Positions 11,334-23,631 of a stretch of DNA of 64,000 bases are shown piece by piece. Within the stretch, counting starts at the first letter, position 1. Every line of letters begins with the position of its first letter. A model generated the notes under the pieces. The model did not search any database, was not told the origin of the DNA, and saw only the letters and a program-made list of their open reading frames with translations. The stretch is from Saccopteryx bilineata (taxonomy: Eukaryota > Chordata > Mammalia > Chiroptera > Emballonuridae). The DNA is taken from the NCBI RefSeq assembly GCF_036850765.1, contig NC_089494.1, positions 56,747,809-56,811,808 on the forward strand, in the 5' to 3' direction. Position numbers and translations under genes: made by a program.

Positions 11334-12299
11334 AGTCCCATCTTAAAATATGCACATTGCAGGTGGGTCCACTGTTTATGCATCACACTTATTTTTGGTA
11401 ATAACAGAATGAAGAACTTCTGTTGTCTCTGCCATTTTTCCAACTCCAAATTTTACCTCCCCCAAAGGAGAAAATACTCATTAGATCGATCTATGATTTG
11501 GTAGCACCCAGTCAGGCTCAGGGTCGGCGTGTCTGAACCCAGGGAGTTTTCTCTTCTACTCACCTATTCGGTGCTGAGCATGTGGAGCATGGTTTTCTCT
11601 TTCTTCTCAGTAATCTCATATGACTGTTTTTATATCTGTTAACCTTTCATATTTGCCATATGCTTATCTTCTGTGATGCATTCTGTATCATTTCTTAGAT
11701 CTAGCCTCTGACTTATCAATAGTTTTATTCAGCTGTGCCTAATATGAGTTTTAACCAACTGAAATATTTTTATTTTAGCAATTTTATTATTATTTTTATT
11801 TCTGAAAGCTTCATTTGGTTTGTTTTCAAATATGCCTGGTCTCATAGGAGAACTTCTTATTGCTTGTCTATCTTTTATTTCTTTCAACATCTTATAATAG
11901 TTTTTCCTAGTCTTTTTCTGATAACTTCAATATTTGAAATCCTTGGGGGACTAGATTTGATGTTCATTGTTTCTGATACTCTCATGAATGTGTTTACTTA
12001 TATACTTCTTATACCCACTTATAACGAATTCACATTTTGTTGCACTTTCTTGTGTACCTCTTTAATCAAGTTTTCTTCTCCCACCATTTCATCAAAACTG
12101 TGCTTCCCACTGTTGCCAATAACCCTAAGTTGCTCAATACAATGGACACTTCTCAGCTTCATCTTACCTGCTGTGACAATTACCTGTATGTGTCCATTTG
12201 GATGAACTGCTGTACCCAGATATTTAATCCAACATTTTTCTTAATGTTTCTATGGGAGTGTTTCTGGATAAGATTCACATTTAAATCGGTGGACTTTGA
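11334..12299. other. Unassigned AT-rich sequence, probably old LINE
   Basis: No gene. The plus frame at 11735-12205 (156 codons) is phenylalanine/serine-rich, matches no family I recognise and lies in repeat-like sequence. 12240-12330 ('gtggactttgaataaagca') resembles, in inverse orientation, the old repeat at 43420-44160. Confidence 0.4.
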
Positions 12300-12329
12300 A
12301 TAAAGCAGACTGCCCTCTATAATGTGGGT

Positions 12330-13330
12330 GGGCCTCACCAGCTGTTTTTTCTCAATCCCCTGGGTTGATTCCTCCTCATCTTCCCAGTCTCTAAGTGCTG
12401 GAACACTCCAGAGCTAAGTCTTTAGACCTCTATACTTGCTCTCTCATTAATCTCACAGAGTCTCATGGCTTTAACATTATCTATATACTGATACACCAAT
12501 AAATTCCAAATGTACATTTCTAGTCAAGATCTTCCTCTTTAACTCCAGACTCCTATGTCCAGGTGCATTCTCTAAATTGATGCTTATTGTCTGATTAGTA
12601 TCTCAAATTAATCTGCTCTCTACACCCATCCTCCAGCCCAAATTGCTCCTCTCCACAATTTCCCCCATAGTAAATGAAATACTGTTGTTTTAGTAGCTCA
12701 GACCAAAAAGCCCAGGGTTATCCCAGCATTCCTCTTTTTTTTCCCCTGACACCCACATCTAATCTGTCAGGAAATCCTGGTGCTCTATCTTTAACATACC
12801 ATCAGAATCTAACCACTTCCTACCACCTCCCACTGTCCCGTGCTAGTCCAAGCCCTGATTGGTAGCTCTCACCTCTCAGTTGGCCTCTGTGCTTCTATTC
12901 CCCACCCCACCCCGCCAGGCATTCAGTTCTATACACGGCAGTGACAGAGAGTCTTTCAAAATACAAACCTCACCTATTACTCCTCTGTTCAAGACCATTC
13001 AAAGGTTTTCGGTTTGCTCAGAGCAAAAGCTTGAGTTTTTACAATTCCCTAAAGACCACACACAATTTCTTTCTCTCTCATCCCTTCTAAAATTCAACCT
13101 GTCTCTCCTTCTATAGTGGCTGTCCCTCCCTTATTTTTCTCCATAACATTTATCTGACAACTTAACATTTTACTTCTTTATCTGTTTTATCTGTCTCCCT
13201 CACCAGAATGCAAATTCCACAGCGGTAGGAATTTTTGTTTTATTTACTGCTGTATCCTCTATTCCTGATACAAACACCCCACAGTAGAAGGCACTTAATA
13301 CATATTTGCTTAAGGAATGAAAAGTATTAT
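12330..13330 (+). mobile_element. L2 LINE, reverse-transcriptase C-terminus to 3' end
   Basis: The plus strand follows the L2 order: 'tctcatggctttaacatta', 'aactccagactcctatgtcc', 'acccacatctaatctgtcag', 'tattactcctctgttcaaga', and the 3' end 'caccagaatgcaaattcca' to 'gcacttaatacatatttgc'. Frames are broken throughout. Ancient mammalian relic. Confidence 0.7.
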
Positions 13331-16125
13331 AGTAAATACCCATTCTTGACAAAGCTGTGGAGAAAGAGCCAATCTCTCGCATTTGGGAGGTAAGCATAAT
13401 TTGGTGCGTGTTTTTAGAGGTTTTGTATGCTCGTGGTGAATGTGTTTATACCTGGACCTGCTTGGTTTCACTCATGTGCATTACCTGCCTTGCCTCTGCA
13501 GGCTGTTGAATTTTTCACTCCTTGCCCACAGGTTCTTCTCAATTGGATCCTTCCTTAAGTGATTCCCTCTGTGTTCATGTACCCATAGCAAAAATACTCA
13601 AAATTCTTCTCCAAGTAGCATGTTCTTTAGTACCTCTCGGCCACAGGATATTATCTTGTGCTTTCCCCCCCTTTTCCTAGCCTAGATAATTCTGACTCTG
13701 TCTTCCACACTCAGTCCAAGTGGCAAAGCCTTTGGGAAGCCTTCACTAGACACCTTGGCAGTGACTCTTCTGTGAGTCTCAATAGCATTTTGTGTAGAAT
13801 TTAATGACAACTGTAGTAGCAGGTTCCATGTTGCATTGAATGTTTGGTTGGGTTCCTGTCTCCCAGTTAGACTGCGGGAAAACTCAGGATGTCCTCATTG
13901 CTGTTCAGGTCCCTACAGCAGTGCCAGCACTACATTTCTGGTTGCATAAGCAAACAACAAATTATTGAACATCTTTTCCCACGTCTGTGTTTACTCTCAT
14001 CTTTATCCATGTAAAATGCTTTAAATTTGGTCCTTTTCCATGATAACCACACATCTTCCGGGACACAACTAGGAACACAGACTCTCTAAACACTGTTCTA
14101 GGCTAAGATAGTCTTCCTCAGAAGACTCTAGGCACAGTTTCTGTAGAGACATGACTTTCAGAATGGTTTCTTCAGAGGGTAAATAAACTCTTGTCCTAAA
14201 TTTGCTGCCATCTTTTAAATGGAAAAATCTAGGCTATAATTTTTCTTATCTTTAGGAATGGTGATAAAATATGTTTTTTGGTTTATCTGCATAATTTTTA
14301 GATAAAACTTGAGGTTTTGGAATACATTAGTCAACTAGGGTCCACTTGTTCTCTTTCTTTAAGTCCCCAAAGAGAAATATTCTTTTCATTCTTTTCTTTC
14401 CCTAAATCTAAGATAATATCAGTGAGGCATGGACCTCACTTGTGTCACATGTTTTGAGTACACTGATCCACTGGGCCAGAATCAAGTAACTCCACACCCT
14501 GAGAAGTGGCTCTAACCCAGGATGACACAATCTGTGTTTGTCAAATTTCCAGTGGAAATAAGAGAGAAATTGTTTAAAGGCTCTTTGTTGCATAATAATG
14601 TTTTATTCAGAAGGAGAGAAAAAGTTAGACTGATACAAAAGGCAATTCTTTCCTTCTTCTACTTTATCCCACAACCAAATCAATTCTTTGCTTTTGTGTC
14701 GCTCTGACTTGGTGTTCTGGGATTTTTCCTGAGCTGCCTGCTGTTCGGCTGCTGAAGTCACAGCTGAGTTTCACACACCTCTCCAAGCAGCTGGAGAGGG
14801 TGGCTGAGTGGAAGGAACCTGGCAATGGGTGGGGAGTATTTTTAAATGTGGTTTGTCCCTATTTGTTCAAGAACACAGGGTGTTTTTTTTGTTTGTTTTT
14901 GTTTTATGTAGATAAACAGGAAAGCCATTTCTGAGCACAAGAGAACTGAAGCTAGCAAGAAACATTTTAGTCTCTGGCCTCAGATTTTCAGTCTAGAGCA
15001 GAACACATCGCTTGGTCACTGAGGTAAATGTTCTTGACCTTTGTGTTCAGGCTATGACTGGAACACATTAGAAAAACAAAAGTCAACCTTGTGACTTGGA
15101 CCAAGCTTGTTTTTAACATTCTTTTCTGTCTTACTAATAACTAGGACCTAGCCCTATATTAAAATACCATGCAAAAGAAACTAAAGAACTCTCCATAACT
15201 AAAAGTCTCTAAATGAGACCTGAATATTTCACTATGCAGTTTGAATCTGACAATCAAATGCTTTTGTTTCTTTAGCTTTGAATAAAATATTTTTAGATCT
15301 AATTTTTTTAAAACCTATAATGCAAGTATAAGTAATGAGTGATAAGTAATGCTCTGATCAAGCAAAATTGTATTTTTCTACCATAATCATGAATAAATTG
15401 AAGGATTTTTCTAGGCTAGGGTTTTAAAGGAGCATCAATAAACCATAAAAAAAAGTACTTGCATGTAGGGCTTTAATATAAGGTGAGACTAGAAATAATT
15501 TACAGTACAATTTTAATATTTGGATGGGTAAAAAGTATTTCACAAACATTGCCTTTTAGTGTGAGGTTTACTTTTCTAACATATGTTGCACAAATCTTTC
15601 AGTGAATATCTACTTTTTTTGTTTGTCTGATGATCCTTTTCCCCCTATGCCTGATAATTCCCCTCCTTTGGAAGAGAGTTCCTTCCATGATAGAAGCTTC
15701 CAGTTATGATACCGAGCTCTCCACATCACACCCCCATCACAGGCCAGTCTTGTTCTGCTGGCCCCAATGTTTAAACATTCATGTGACCCAATGTATCAAC
15801 CACCCCTGATTTTTTTAACATGAGCTATCTGTAAACTGGAGCATAACCCAGTGCTCCCTGGGACTGGCCTTCTTGTGGTAAAGCAGACTGGTTTACTGCT
15901 GTTGCACAGACTGAAGACAAGTCAGCAGAACAGATTTTCAAGAAGGGACTGAGAGAGATGTTGACTTTCCTTAGGTTCCTGAAGTCTCAGAAATGGAATT
16001 CTTCCTTCAATGTTCTTAAGCTACTTCAGGATTGTTCCAGAAAGTCCATTGCTCCTTCGCCCCAATCCAGTTCAAATTGTCTTTGATACTTGCAACCAAA
16101 GAGTTTGATTCAACAAGACCTATTT
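13331..16125. other. Unassigned, mostly single-copy-looking sequence
   Basis: No supported gene or repeat. 14720-14870, with several CAGCTG/GCAGC motifs and less repeat character, could be a regulatory element, but nothing in a single sequence proves it. Confidence 0.35.
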
Positions 16126-16135
16126 GAACATATAT

Positions 16136-16532
16136 ATTTTTTTTCATTTTTGTATTTTTCTGAAGCTGGAAACGGGGAGAGACAGACAGACTCCCGCATG
16201 CGCCCGACCGGGATCCACCCGGCACGCCCACCAGGGGGCGACGCTGTGCCCACCAGGGGGCGATGCTCTGCCCCTCCCTGGCGTCCCTCTGCGGCGACCA
16301 GAGCCACTCTAGCGCCTGGGGCAGAGGCCAAGGAGCCATCCCCAGCACCCGGGCCATCTTTGCTCCAATGGAACCTTGGCTGCGGGAGGGGAAGAGAGAG
16401 ACAGAGAGGAAGGAGGGGGGTGGGGGTGGAGAAGCAAATGGGTGCTTCTCCTGTGTGCCCTGGCCGGTAATCGAACCTGGGTCCCCCGCACGCCAGGCCA
16501 ACGCTCTACCGCTGAGCCAACTGGCCAGGGCC
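16136..16532 (-). mobile_element. SINE type A, full length
   Basis: Same structure as the copy at 10916. The body carries two tandem 'cgcccaccagggggcgatg' modules. Flanked by a perfect duplication GAACATATAT (16126-16135 and 16533-16542). Open frames of 126-161 codons across it are chance readings of GC-rich SINE sequence. Confidence 0.92.
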
Positions 16533-16542
16533 GAACATATAT

Positions 16543-17452
16543 TGAATTGACATTTAATGGTACTTTCTGGAATAAAATTTATTGGAAAGAACTATAAAAA
16601 TTGGCATAGCAAGTTTACTGTACTCTATTATGTAATATGATATATTGTACATTGCCAAAAGTATTTAAAACAACTTGCCTGGACAGTTTTCTTTTAACCT
16701 GGCCTCTGTGAAACTCTATTACAAACCTTATATTAATTAAGAGTGACAGTACATGAATGCTGAAATTAGAGACTTTTCCTTAGTCTGAAATTTAGTTTCA
16801 TTTTCTATTATTCAGAATACTTTTAAAGCACTGTTGATATTTAAGAGATAAAGTTGCTTGATGCCTGAATTATGTCACGCATCTATTTATACAGATATAG
16901 ATGATACTGCAAATATTTAAATGCTATCAGCTATGCCAGTCAGTAGTCAAGAAGCCTGGATTCTAGTCTTTGATGTTTTGTTAACTAAGTCTAGAGTTGG
17001 GAATCCAGCTTGATTTCTTTGGGTTATGGGAAAATGAGGGTATTGAAATAGGTAGGGTTTCTGCTAGCTTTAAAATCCCATGATTCCACAACTAGAAAAA
17101 GAAGTTAGTTTTGTTAGGAAAAGGTTTTGCTGATTTTACAAAAACAATGAAACACAGTTTTTTACTCTTTCCGTTGGCCTATTTACCGAAAACATTTTGT
17201 GAAAGTATGATTTGGGGGTGGGGGGAACTAAAACAAAAACACAAGCCACCTGACACAAGTGAATGCAAACTATGTTGGCTTTGGAAAATGTTTTGTTGTA
17301 TAAAAGACTCCAAATACAGTGGCCTAGATGTTAAACTAATAGGTGGCAAAAACAACAACATAATTCCACCAAGAACCCAGACAAAAAAACAACCAAAAAC
17401 CCTTAAAAGTGCTATTTACATAATTTCAGAACCATGAAAGTATGTTTAAAAA
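16543..17452. other. Unassigned sequence
   Basis: No gene or recognisable repeat. The plus frame 17111-17437 has no domain character. Confidence 0.35.
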
Positions 17453-17468
17453 TATATTAAGTATTTTT

Positions 17469-17675
17469 CTTTCTTTTTTTTTTTAATTTATTCATTTTAG
17501 AGAGGAGAGGGAGAGACAGAGAGAGACAGAGAGAAGAGACAGAGAGAGAAGGGGGGAGGAGCTGGAAGCATCAACTCCCATATGTGCCTTGACCAGGCAA
17601 GCCCAGGGTTTTGAACCGGCGACCTCAGCATTTCCAGGTCGACGCTTTATCCACTGCGCCACCACAGGTCAGGCC
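17469..17675 (-). mobile_element. SINE type E
   Basis: Short tRNA-headed SINE on the minus strand: CCTGACCTGTGGTGGCGCAG head, GGTTCAAAACC B box, 'cttgcctggtcaaggcac', a pyrimidine-rich body and a 'taaaatgaataaatt' tail. Perfect 16-bp duplication TATATTAAGTATTTTT at 17453-17468 and 17676-17691. Confidence 0.92.
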
Positions 17676-17867
17676 TATATTAAGTATTTTTAACTTCCTC
17701 AGTGAAAGAGGAAAATTTTGAGCTTGGAATTAAAATGTCAAATATAAAAACTCATCAACTGAGTACTGAATGTAATTACAAAATAAAATTATTAAGTATT
17801 TTTCTTAAGAAACCAAAAATGCATTAAATGTATATTATGAAATTAATGCTATACACCTTTAGATTTT

Positions 17868-18203
17868 TTGTTTTTTAGGTGAGAGGAGGGGAGATATTGA
17901 GGCATACTCCCTCATGCACCCTGACCGGGATCAATCCAGCAAACCCATCTGGGGCCAATGCTCCTGTACCGAGCTATTTTCAGCACTTGAGGCTGATGTG
18001 CTTCAACAGAGCTATCCTCAGTGCCCAGGACCACACTAGAACTAATCCAGCCACTGGCTGCAGGAGAGGAAGAGAGAGAGAAGTGGGGAGGGTGGGGGAA
18101 GAAGCAGATGTTGGCTTCTCCTGTGTGCCCTCACTGGGAATTGAACCTGGGATGTCCACTCACTGGGCTGATGCTCTATCCACTGAGCCACTGACCAGGG
18201 CCA
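17868..18203 (-). mobile_element. SINE type D
   Basis: Minus-strand relative of the copy at 1196: 'gaggctgatgtgcttcaac' and 'gagctatcctcagtgccc' in the body, head with GGTTCAATTCCC and …CTGGCCAGTG-like inverse. Flanking TTTAGATTTT (17858-17867, 18206-18215) is a probable duplication. Confidence 0.75.
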
Positions 18204-18215
18204 CTTTTAGATTTT

Positions 18216-18864
18216 AAAATACAGTTGGACAGTTTTTCAGAAATTGATTTTGAAAGCCTAAAGAAAGAACCACAAATTTCCATTTTTGTCTTGCCCCTAG
18301 AGGCGTAAACTGCAGGGCGAAGCATGCCAGCCCAGGCTGCAGCTCTGGCACCATCATCTCATGGAGTCCTGAGATGGTGTGTTAAGTCCTGTGGTGTGTT
18401 AAGCAATTTTGGTTGCAAGATACAGAAACTCAAACATGTGACCTCAGCAAATAGGGTATTGAGGTTTGATTCCTGTTCATTCAGTTTGTAAAGAACACAT
18501 ATTTACATTAGGAAAACTGAAATCTTGGCCGTAATATCAGGCTTCCCAGGGATAACAGAAAAGATGAACAATCGAGACTTCTAGGAGGACAGGAATACAG
18601 CCAGTGTTGAACTGGCTTTCTGGAACACAGAATTTGAAGGATGTTCCGAACCCAGGGCATCAGGAGCAATTTGTGGATCTTCTCTTGGATCAGGGGCTGT
18701 CATTCCCATTGGGACATCCTAACCACCTGGGGAGTGTTTTAAAAATATAGATTTTGTGGCCCCATTGGCAAGTATTCTTGTGTAGCACACCTGGGGAAGT
18801 ATCAGGATCACTTTGTTTTTAAAAAGCTCCCTGCTAGATTCTGAACACCCCGTTCTATGCGTTG
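18216..18864. other. Unassigned sequence
   Basis: No gene or repeat I can name. Confidence 0.35.
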
Positions 18865-19640
18865 CCTGATTCTGCTATTCCCTTGGTATCTGCTTTGTGA
18901 TTAGCCCACTGCCAGTTGGCTCCCTCAGCGTCTACTGTGTGTGTCTTTTCTTGACCACAGACTCACTGCCTTATCTACTTCAAGTCTTAGCTCAAATGTC
19001 GCCTTTTTAGTGAGGCCTTCCATGTCATTATTACTAAACATTGTCCCCATCGTCCTTGGCACTTTCTATGCTCCTTCCCTCGGCATTATATTTATCCAAT
19101 ATCACCTTCTAATACAGGGGTCCCCAAACTACGGCCCATGGGCCGCATGCGGCCCCCTGAGGCCATTTATCGGCCCCTGCCACACTTCTGGAAGGGGCAC
19201 CTCTTTCATTGGTGGTCAGTGAGAGGAGCACATTGACCATCTCATTAGTCAAAAGCAGGCCTATAGTTCCCATTGAAATACTGGTCAGTTTGTTGATTTA
19301 AATTTACTTGTTCTTAATTTTAAATATTGTATTTGTCCCCGTTTTGTTTTTTTACTTTAAAATAAGATATGTGCAGTGTGCATAGGGATTTGTTCATAGT
19401 TTTTTTTTATAGTCCGGCCCTCCAATGGTCTGAGGGACAGTGAACTGGCCCCCTGTGTAAAAAGTTTGGAGACCCCTGTTCTAATATACTGTTTTACTTA
19501 TTTATTGTTTATTGCCTGTCCCATCCACCAGAATGCAAGATTCATGAGGCAGAATTTTTGTATATTTCATCCATACTGTATCCCCAGCATCTAGACCAGA
19601 GAAGATGCTTAATAAATATTTGAATGAATGAGTGAATGGA
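18865..19640 (+). mobile_element. L2 LINE 3' end, interrupted by a hAT element
   Basis: L2 order on the plus strand: 'tcttagctcaaatgtcgcc', 'agtgaggccttccatgtc', then after the hAT insertion 'caccagaatgcaagattca', 'ctgtatccccagcatctag' and 'gcttaataaatatttgaat'. The L2 resumes at exactly the duplicated TTCTAATA, which dates the hAT as the younger element. Confidence 0.8.
19115..19478 (+). mobile_element. Non-autonomous hAT transposon, copy 1
   Basis: Terminal repeats CAGGGGTCCCCAAACT at the left and …AAGTTTGGAGACCCCTG at the right, with a perfect 8-bp target duplication TTCTAATA (19107-19114, 19479-19486), the hAT hallmark. 364 bp, no coding capacity. The subterminal regions are GC-rich ('gcggccccctgaggcc'). 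The same family is inserted in opposite orientation at 43683-43991. Strand is arbitrary. Confidence 0.93.
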
Positions 19641-20487
19641 TATGTGAACTTATGTTCTCTGCTTAGTCATTGGCTGATATTAACCTCTGTTCACTGGTGA
19701 TGTCAGGGCCCTTCTCACCCATGGCCACCACTCTCTGTGCCTCCTTTTGGACTCAGCTTCTCCCAGGCTCATTAGACCAGCTTTACAGGGTGATTTTTTT
19801 TTTTGCCCAGGTCATTTCTGAATAGTTGTGATTGGCTGTTCGGAGGTCAGGTGCCCTCCCAGAGTTATCAGCAGCTATTCTGGGATTATGCAGCACAAAA
19901 GAGTGATGCCTGGGGGCAACCCGGTCAGCAGGGGCTGTGTAGAGGCAGTTTCTCCAAAAACCGGTTTCGATGCAGAGTGAGTGTTCAGGAAGTTGCCTAA
20001 CCCTCCTGAGCTTCAGGACAATGGTATTACATACAATACCTGTTTGTCTGAGCTTAGTGAGTTCTTCAGAAGATCCAGGGAACACTGTAGGAGAAACACA
20101 GGCACATAAAAGGTGTTTTAAATATTATTATAAAAATAAAACAAAGTGAGTGTGAGAAATTATTAATTTTAGATGATATTTAAAAGTGGCATTTAATAGA
20201 AAGCCTAAGAGAAGTTGTAGGGAGAAATTAGGAATTTAGGAACTTATTGCTTCATGTAGTTTTGGGATTCTTTCCCTCAGCCCTGAATGTTTTTAAAATG
20301 TTATTCTTATTTTACCGATTTCTCTTTGGCAGGGGCTCCTGGTACATAACTTACAAAATAGTATTTAATAGGAATAAATACAAAGATCTGCACTCAGTCT
20401 CCAAAAAGAAACTGTAAATATACAGATTGAAAGACAATAGGGTTTTATAGCTGTTTGCATATTAAAGAGTTAAAAAATATTTTGGGG
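19641..20487. other. Unassigned sequence
   Basis: No gene. A part near 20000-20090 faintly resembles an inverted MIR; not enough to call. Confidence 0.3.
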
Positions 20488-20503
20488 GTATTTTTGTTTT
20501 TTA

Positions 20504-20905
20504 TTTTATTTTTATTTATTTTATTTATTTATTTATTTTTTTTTGTATTTTTCTGAAGTTGGAAACAGGGAGGCAGTCAGACAGACTCCCGCATGCGCCC
20601 GACCGGGATCCACCCGGCATGCCCACCAGGGGGCAATGCTCTGCCCATCTGGTGCGCTGCTCTGTTGCAACCAGAGCCACTCCAGCGCCTGAGGCAGAGG
20701 CCAAAAAGCCATCCCCAGCGCCCGGGCCAACTTTGCTCCAATGGAGCCTTGTCTGCGGGAGGGGAAGAGAGAGACAGAGAGGAAGGAGAGGGGGAGGGGT
20801 GGAGAAGCAGATGGGCGCCTCCCTTGTGTGTCCTGGCCCAGAATAGAACCCGGGACTCCTGCACGCCAGGCCGACGCTCTACCACGGAGCCAACTGGCCA
20901 GGGCC
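20504..20905 (-). mobile_element. SINE type A, full length
   Basis: Type A structure with an expanded (TTTA)n-like tail at 20505-20540. Flanked by GTATTTTTGTTTTTTA at 20488-20503 and 20906-20921. Confidence 0.9.
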
Positions 20906-20921
20906 GTATTTTTGTTTTTTA

Positions 20922-21620
20922 GTTGGCAAAAACATAATGTTTATAAACAGCATGGGGTAGTACAAATATATTAATTAAAGTAAGCTTTGAAATATCGTTC
21001 TAAGAATGCAGAAAATTGTACTTCTCTGATATTTTCTTTATTCTTGGAATATTGGAGTCAGTTCTAGATGCCACATTTGAAGAAGCATTAGTGTATACTT
21101 AATTGAGAGTGGAGATAAATGGGGTATTTAAGTAAAGGGTGGTTTGAGAAAGCATATGGTATTGTTGTTGAACTCAAATTTTGAAGACAATGTACAGAAG
21201 GGGAATTGGGCTATGCAGTACACCATACACATTAGTACTAGCTTCACATTCACTGGACACTTTAATACACATTGTATTCATATTTATAATAATTATTTAA
21301 AGGCTTATCATTATTATTATTTTCCCCTTTTAGAGTTGAGCAAACTTATAGTTGGAGTTGTTTTGCACTTGTCCAGGGTCATACCTTTAGGAAGTTATAA
21401 AGCATACCTCTTTGTGTTTAAACATAGTGGTGTTTCTACCAATACCATACCTACCTTCCAAATTTATAATGAGACACACTTCAGTTCAATGTAGGAAATA
21501 GCAGGACTGTTCAAAGATGGATACCATGGTGAGGTAGTAAGTAGTTCCTTATCACTCTGAGTTCAAGCATATGCTCGACAGCTGTTTTGTCAGGATCTGG
21601 TGGACCCTTCAATTCATATA
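20922..21620. other. Unassigned sequence with possible old MIR
   Basis: No gene. 21300-21390 has an MIR-like inverse segment ('gagttgagcaaacttatag'). The 116-codon plus frame at 21144-21494 has no recognisable character. Confidence 0.35.
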
Positions 21621-21858
21621 CACTGCTCACAAAAATTAGGGGATCAGGGAACATGCAGATACTTCAGCACTTTCAGCCTTTTGTTTATTGCATTTTCACC
21701 AATAAAATAAAATTTGGTTTTGCATCAACTTTGCATAATTGAACAACTTTCTTTGACTTGTCGTTTGCTTTTCTAATGTTTTTAATTTAAAAGAAGCAAG
21801 TGCTTCTTTTTATTGCTTCATATTCATTTTGAAATATCCTCTAATTTTTTGAGCAGTA
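21621..21858 (+). mobile_element. Mariner-type MITE
   Basis: Inverted ends CACTGCTCACAAAAATTAGG at the left and …CCTCTAATTTTTTGAGCAGT at the right, flanked by TA on both sides (21619-21620, 21859-21860). 238 bp, AT-rich, non-coding. TA target and length fit a non-autonomous Tc1/mariner element. Its ends differ from those of the 55925 transposon. Confidence 0.85.
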
Positions 21859-21860
21859 TA

Positions 21861-22359
21861 TATGTTTATATAATGATATTCTTACCTTATTAAACAAAAT
21901 ATTAAAAATAAATACAAATCTTAGAGCCAAAGGACCTCCAGAACTAAGGACTAGTGAATTTAAGTAACTGAGCTGAGCGCATTTCATAGCATCCGAATTT
22001 TGTTCTCTACATTTACAATGTAATGTTTATTCTGTTGCAGCAGTTACCCTTATCTAATAACTTGGTAACAGAATGTGGATCTAGAGGGTATGGAAAGAGG
22101 AAGGGCAGGAATGTTTTGTGAATTCCTAATATGAATTATTTGGCATGCTCTTGCTTTATTAAAACAAGCAAAGAATGCAAGAGGCAGTAGCAGGGAGTTT
22201 AAAATGATAAGCAGAGAATACTACTTAATAAATGAGAACAGAATACAGTGGAATCCTAAGGAAGGCAGGGACTGTGGATTGTATTGTCTTTGCTCTTGAG
22301 TAGATACTCAACATGTATTTGTTGAAATGAATAATGATATCAATACCTCAACAAACATT
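21861..22359. other. Unassigned AT-rich sequence
   Basis: No gene or named repeat. Confidence 0.3.
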
Positions 22360-22558
22360 TAAAGAGAACCCTTTTAGTGCTGAGCAGTGTGCTCTGTCTG
22401 GGAGACAAAAATGAAGTAAACAAAACTCTCTATCCTTTTAAGTAACTCACAGTCTAATAAGAAAGGACCACCAGGCAAATCAATGGGCAAAAACAGAGCA
22501 CTAATGATTGTCATAGAGCATAGAGAAAAAGTTCTATGAAAACAGAAAAGAAAGTCTT

Positions 22559-22911
22559 TTTAAAATTTTTTTTGTATTTTTCTGAAGTGAGAAGCAGGGT
22601 GGCAGAGAGACTCCCACATGCGCCGTACCAGGATTCACCCGGCATGCCCATCCGGGGGCATTGCTCTGCCCATCTGGGGCGTTGCTCTGTTGCAACCAGA
22701 GCCATTCTAGTGCCTGAGGCAAAGGCCATGGAATCCTCCTCAGTGCCCAGGCCAACTTTGCTCCAGTGGAGCCTTGGCTGCTGGAGGGGAAGAGACAGAT
22801 AGAGAGAAAGGAGAGGGGAAAGAGTGGAGAAGTAGATGGGCACTTCTCCTGTGTGCCCTGGCCGGGAATCAAACCCAGGACATCCACATGCTGGGCCAAC
22901 TGGTCAGGGCC
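22559..22911 (-). mobile_element. SINE type A, older copy with a damaged head
   Basis: Recognisable body ('cgcctgaggcaaaggcc', 'tttgctccagtggagcc'), but the head lacks the A-box part: the sequence goes from 'acatgctg' directly to 'ggccaactggtcagg'. Flanks 'agaaagtcttt' and 'aggaaatcttt' suggest an aged duplication. Confidence 0.85.
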
Positions 22912-23235
22912 AGGAAATCTTTAATGAAGCATAAGTGTGTCGGGCAAGCGTGTGGGAGTGGTGAAAGGACTGGAGGTCAGGGAAGATTCCAATGAGAAAA
23001 TTATGCTTTATCTTTATCTTGAAGGATAGTAGGAAGTTCACCTGGTTAAATGATGGATGGGTTTCAGATGTGGAAAATATACTAACGCACAGAGACAAGC
23101 CTGTTGAATTTGTGTGTGGCATGTGGGAATTGGAGTTGGAGATGAAGTCTAGGGATCAGATCATAAAAAAGGCCTGTATACCATAGTATTGAAATTGATG
23201 CTGATTGTCCAGGTGGACAGCCTCTGAGAGACTTT

Positions 23236-23631
23236 GTTTTTTCTTTTTCTTTTTTTCTGAAGCTGGAAACGGGGAGAGACAGTCAGACAGACTCCCGCAT
23301 GCGCCCGACTGGGATCCACCCAGCACGCCCACCAGGGGCGATGCTCTGCCCACCAGGGGGCGATGCTCTGCCCCTCCGGGGCGTCGCTCTGCCGGGACCA
23401 GAGCCACTCTAGCGCCTGGGGCAGAGGCCAAGGAGCCATCCGCAGCGCCCGGGCCATCTTTGCTCCAATGGAGCCTTGGCTGCGGGAGGGGAAGAGAGAG
23501 ACAGAGAGGAAGGAGGGGAGGGTGTGGAGAAGCAAATGGGCGCTTCTCCTATGTGCCCTGGCCGGGAATCAAACCCAGGTCCCCCGCACGCCAGGCCGAC
23601 GCTCTACCGCTGAGCCAACCGACCAGGGCCA
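23236..23631 (-). mobile_element. SINE type A, full length, young
   Basis: Near-consensus type A copy, including the double 'caccaggggcgatgctctg' module. Perfect 15-bp duplication CCTCTGAGAGACTTT (23221-23235, 23632-23646). Confidence 0.95.

Noticed and set aside
11735..12205. 156-codon plus frame
   Set aside because: Phenylalanine-rich reading of AT-rich, repeat-like DNA with no domain and no splice or start context.
16016..16501. 161-codon minus frame, and similar 100-150-codon frames at 23205, 37886, 45116, 54825
   Set aside because: All lie in type A SINEs and recur with each copy; they are translations of repeat sequence.
17866..17886. TTTTTTGTTTTTTAG|GTGAGAGG splice-like motif
   Set aside because: It is made by the junction of a SINE tail and body upstream of the CpG island; chance.
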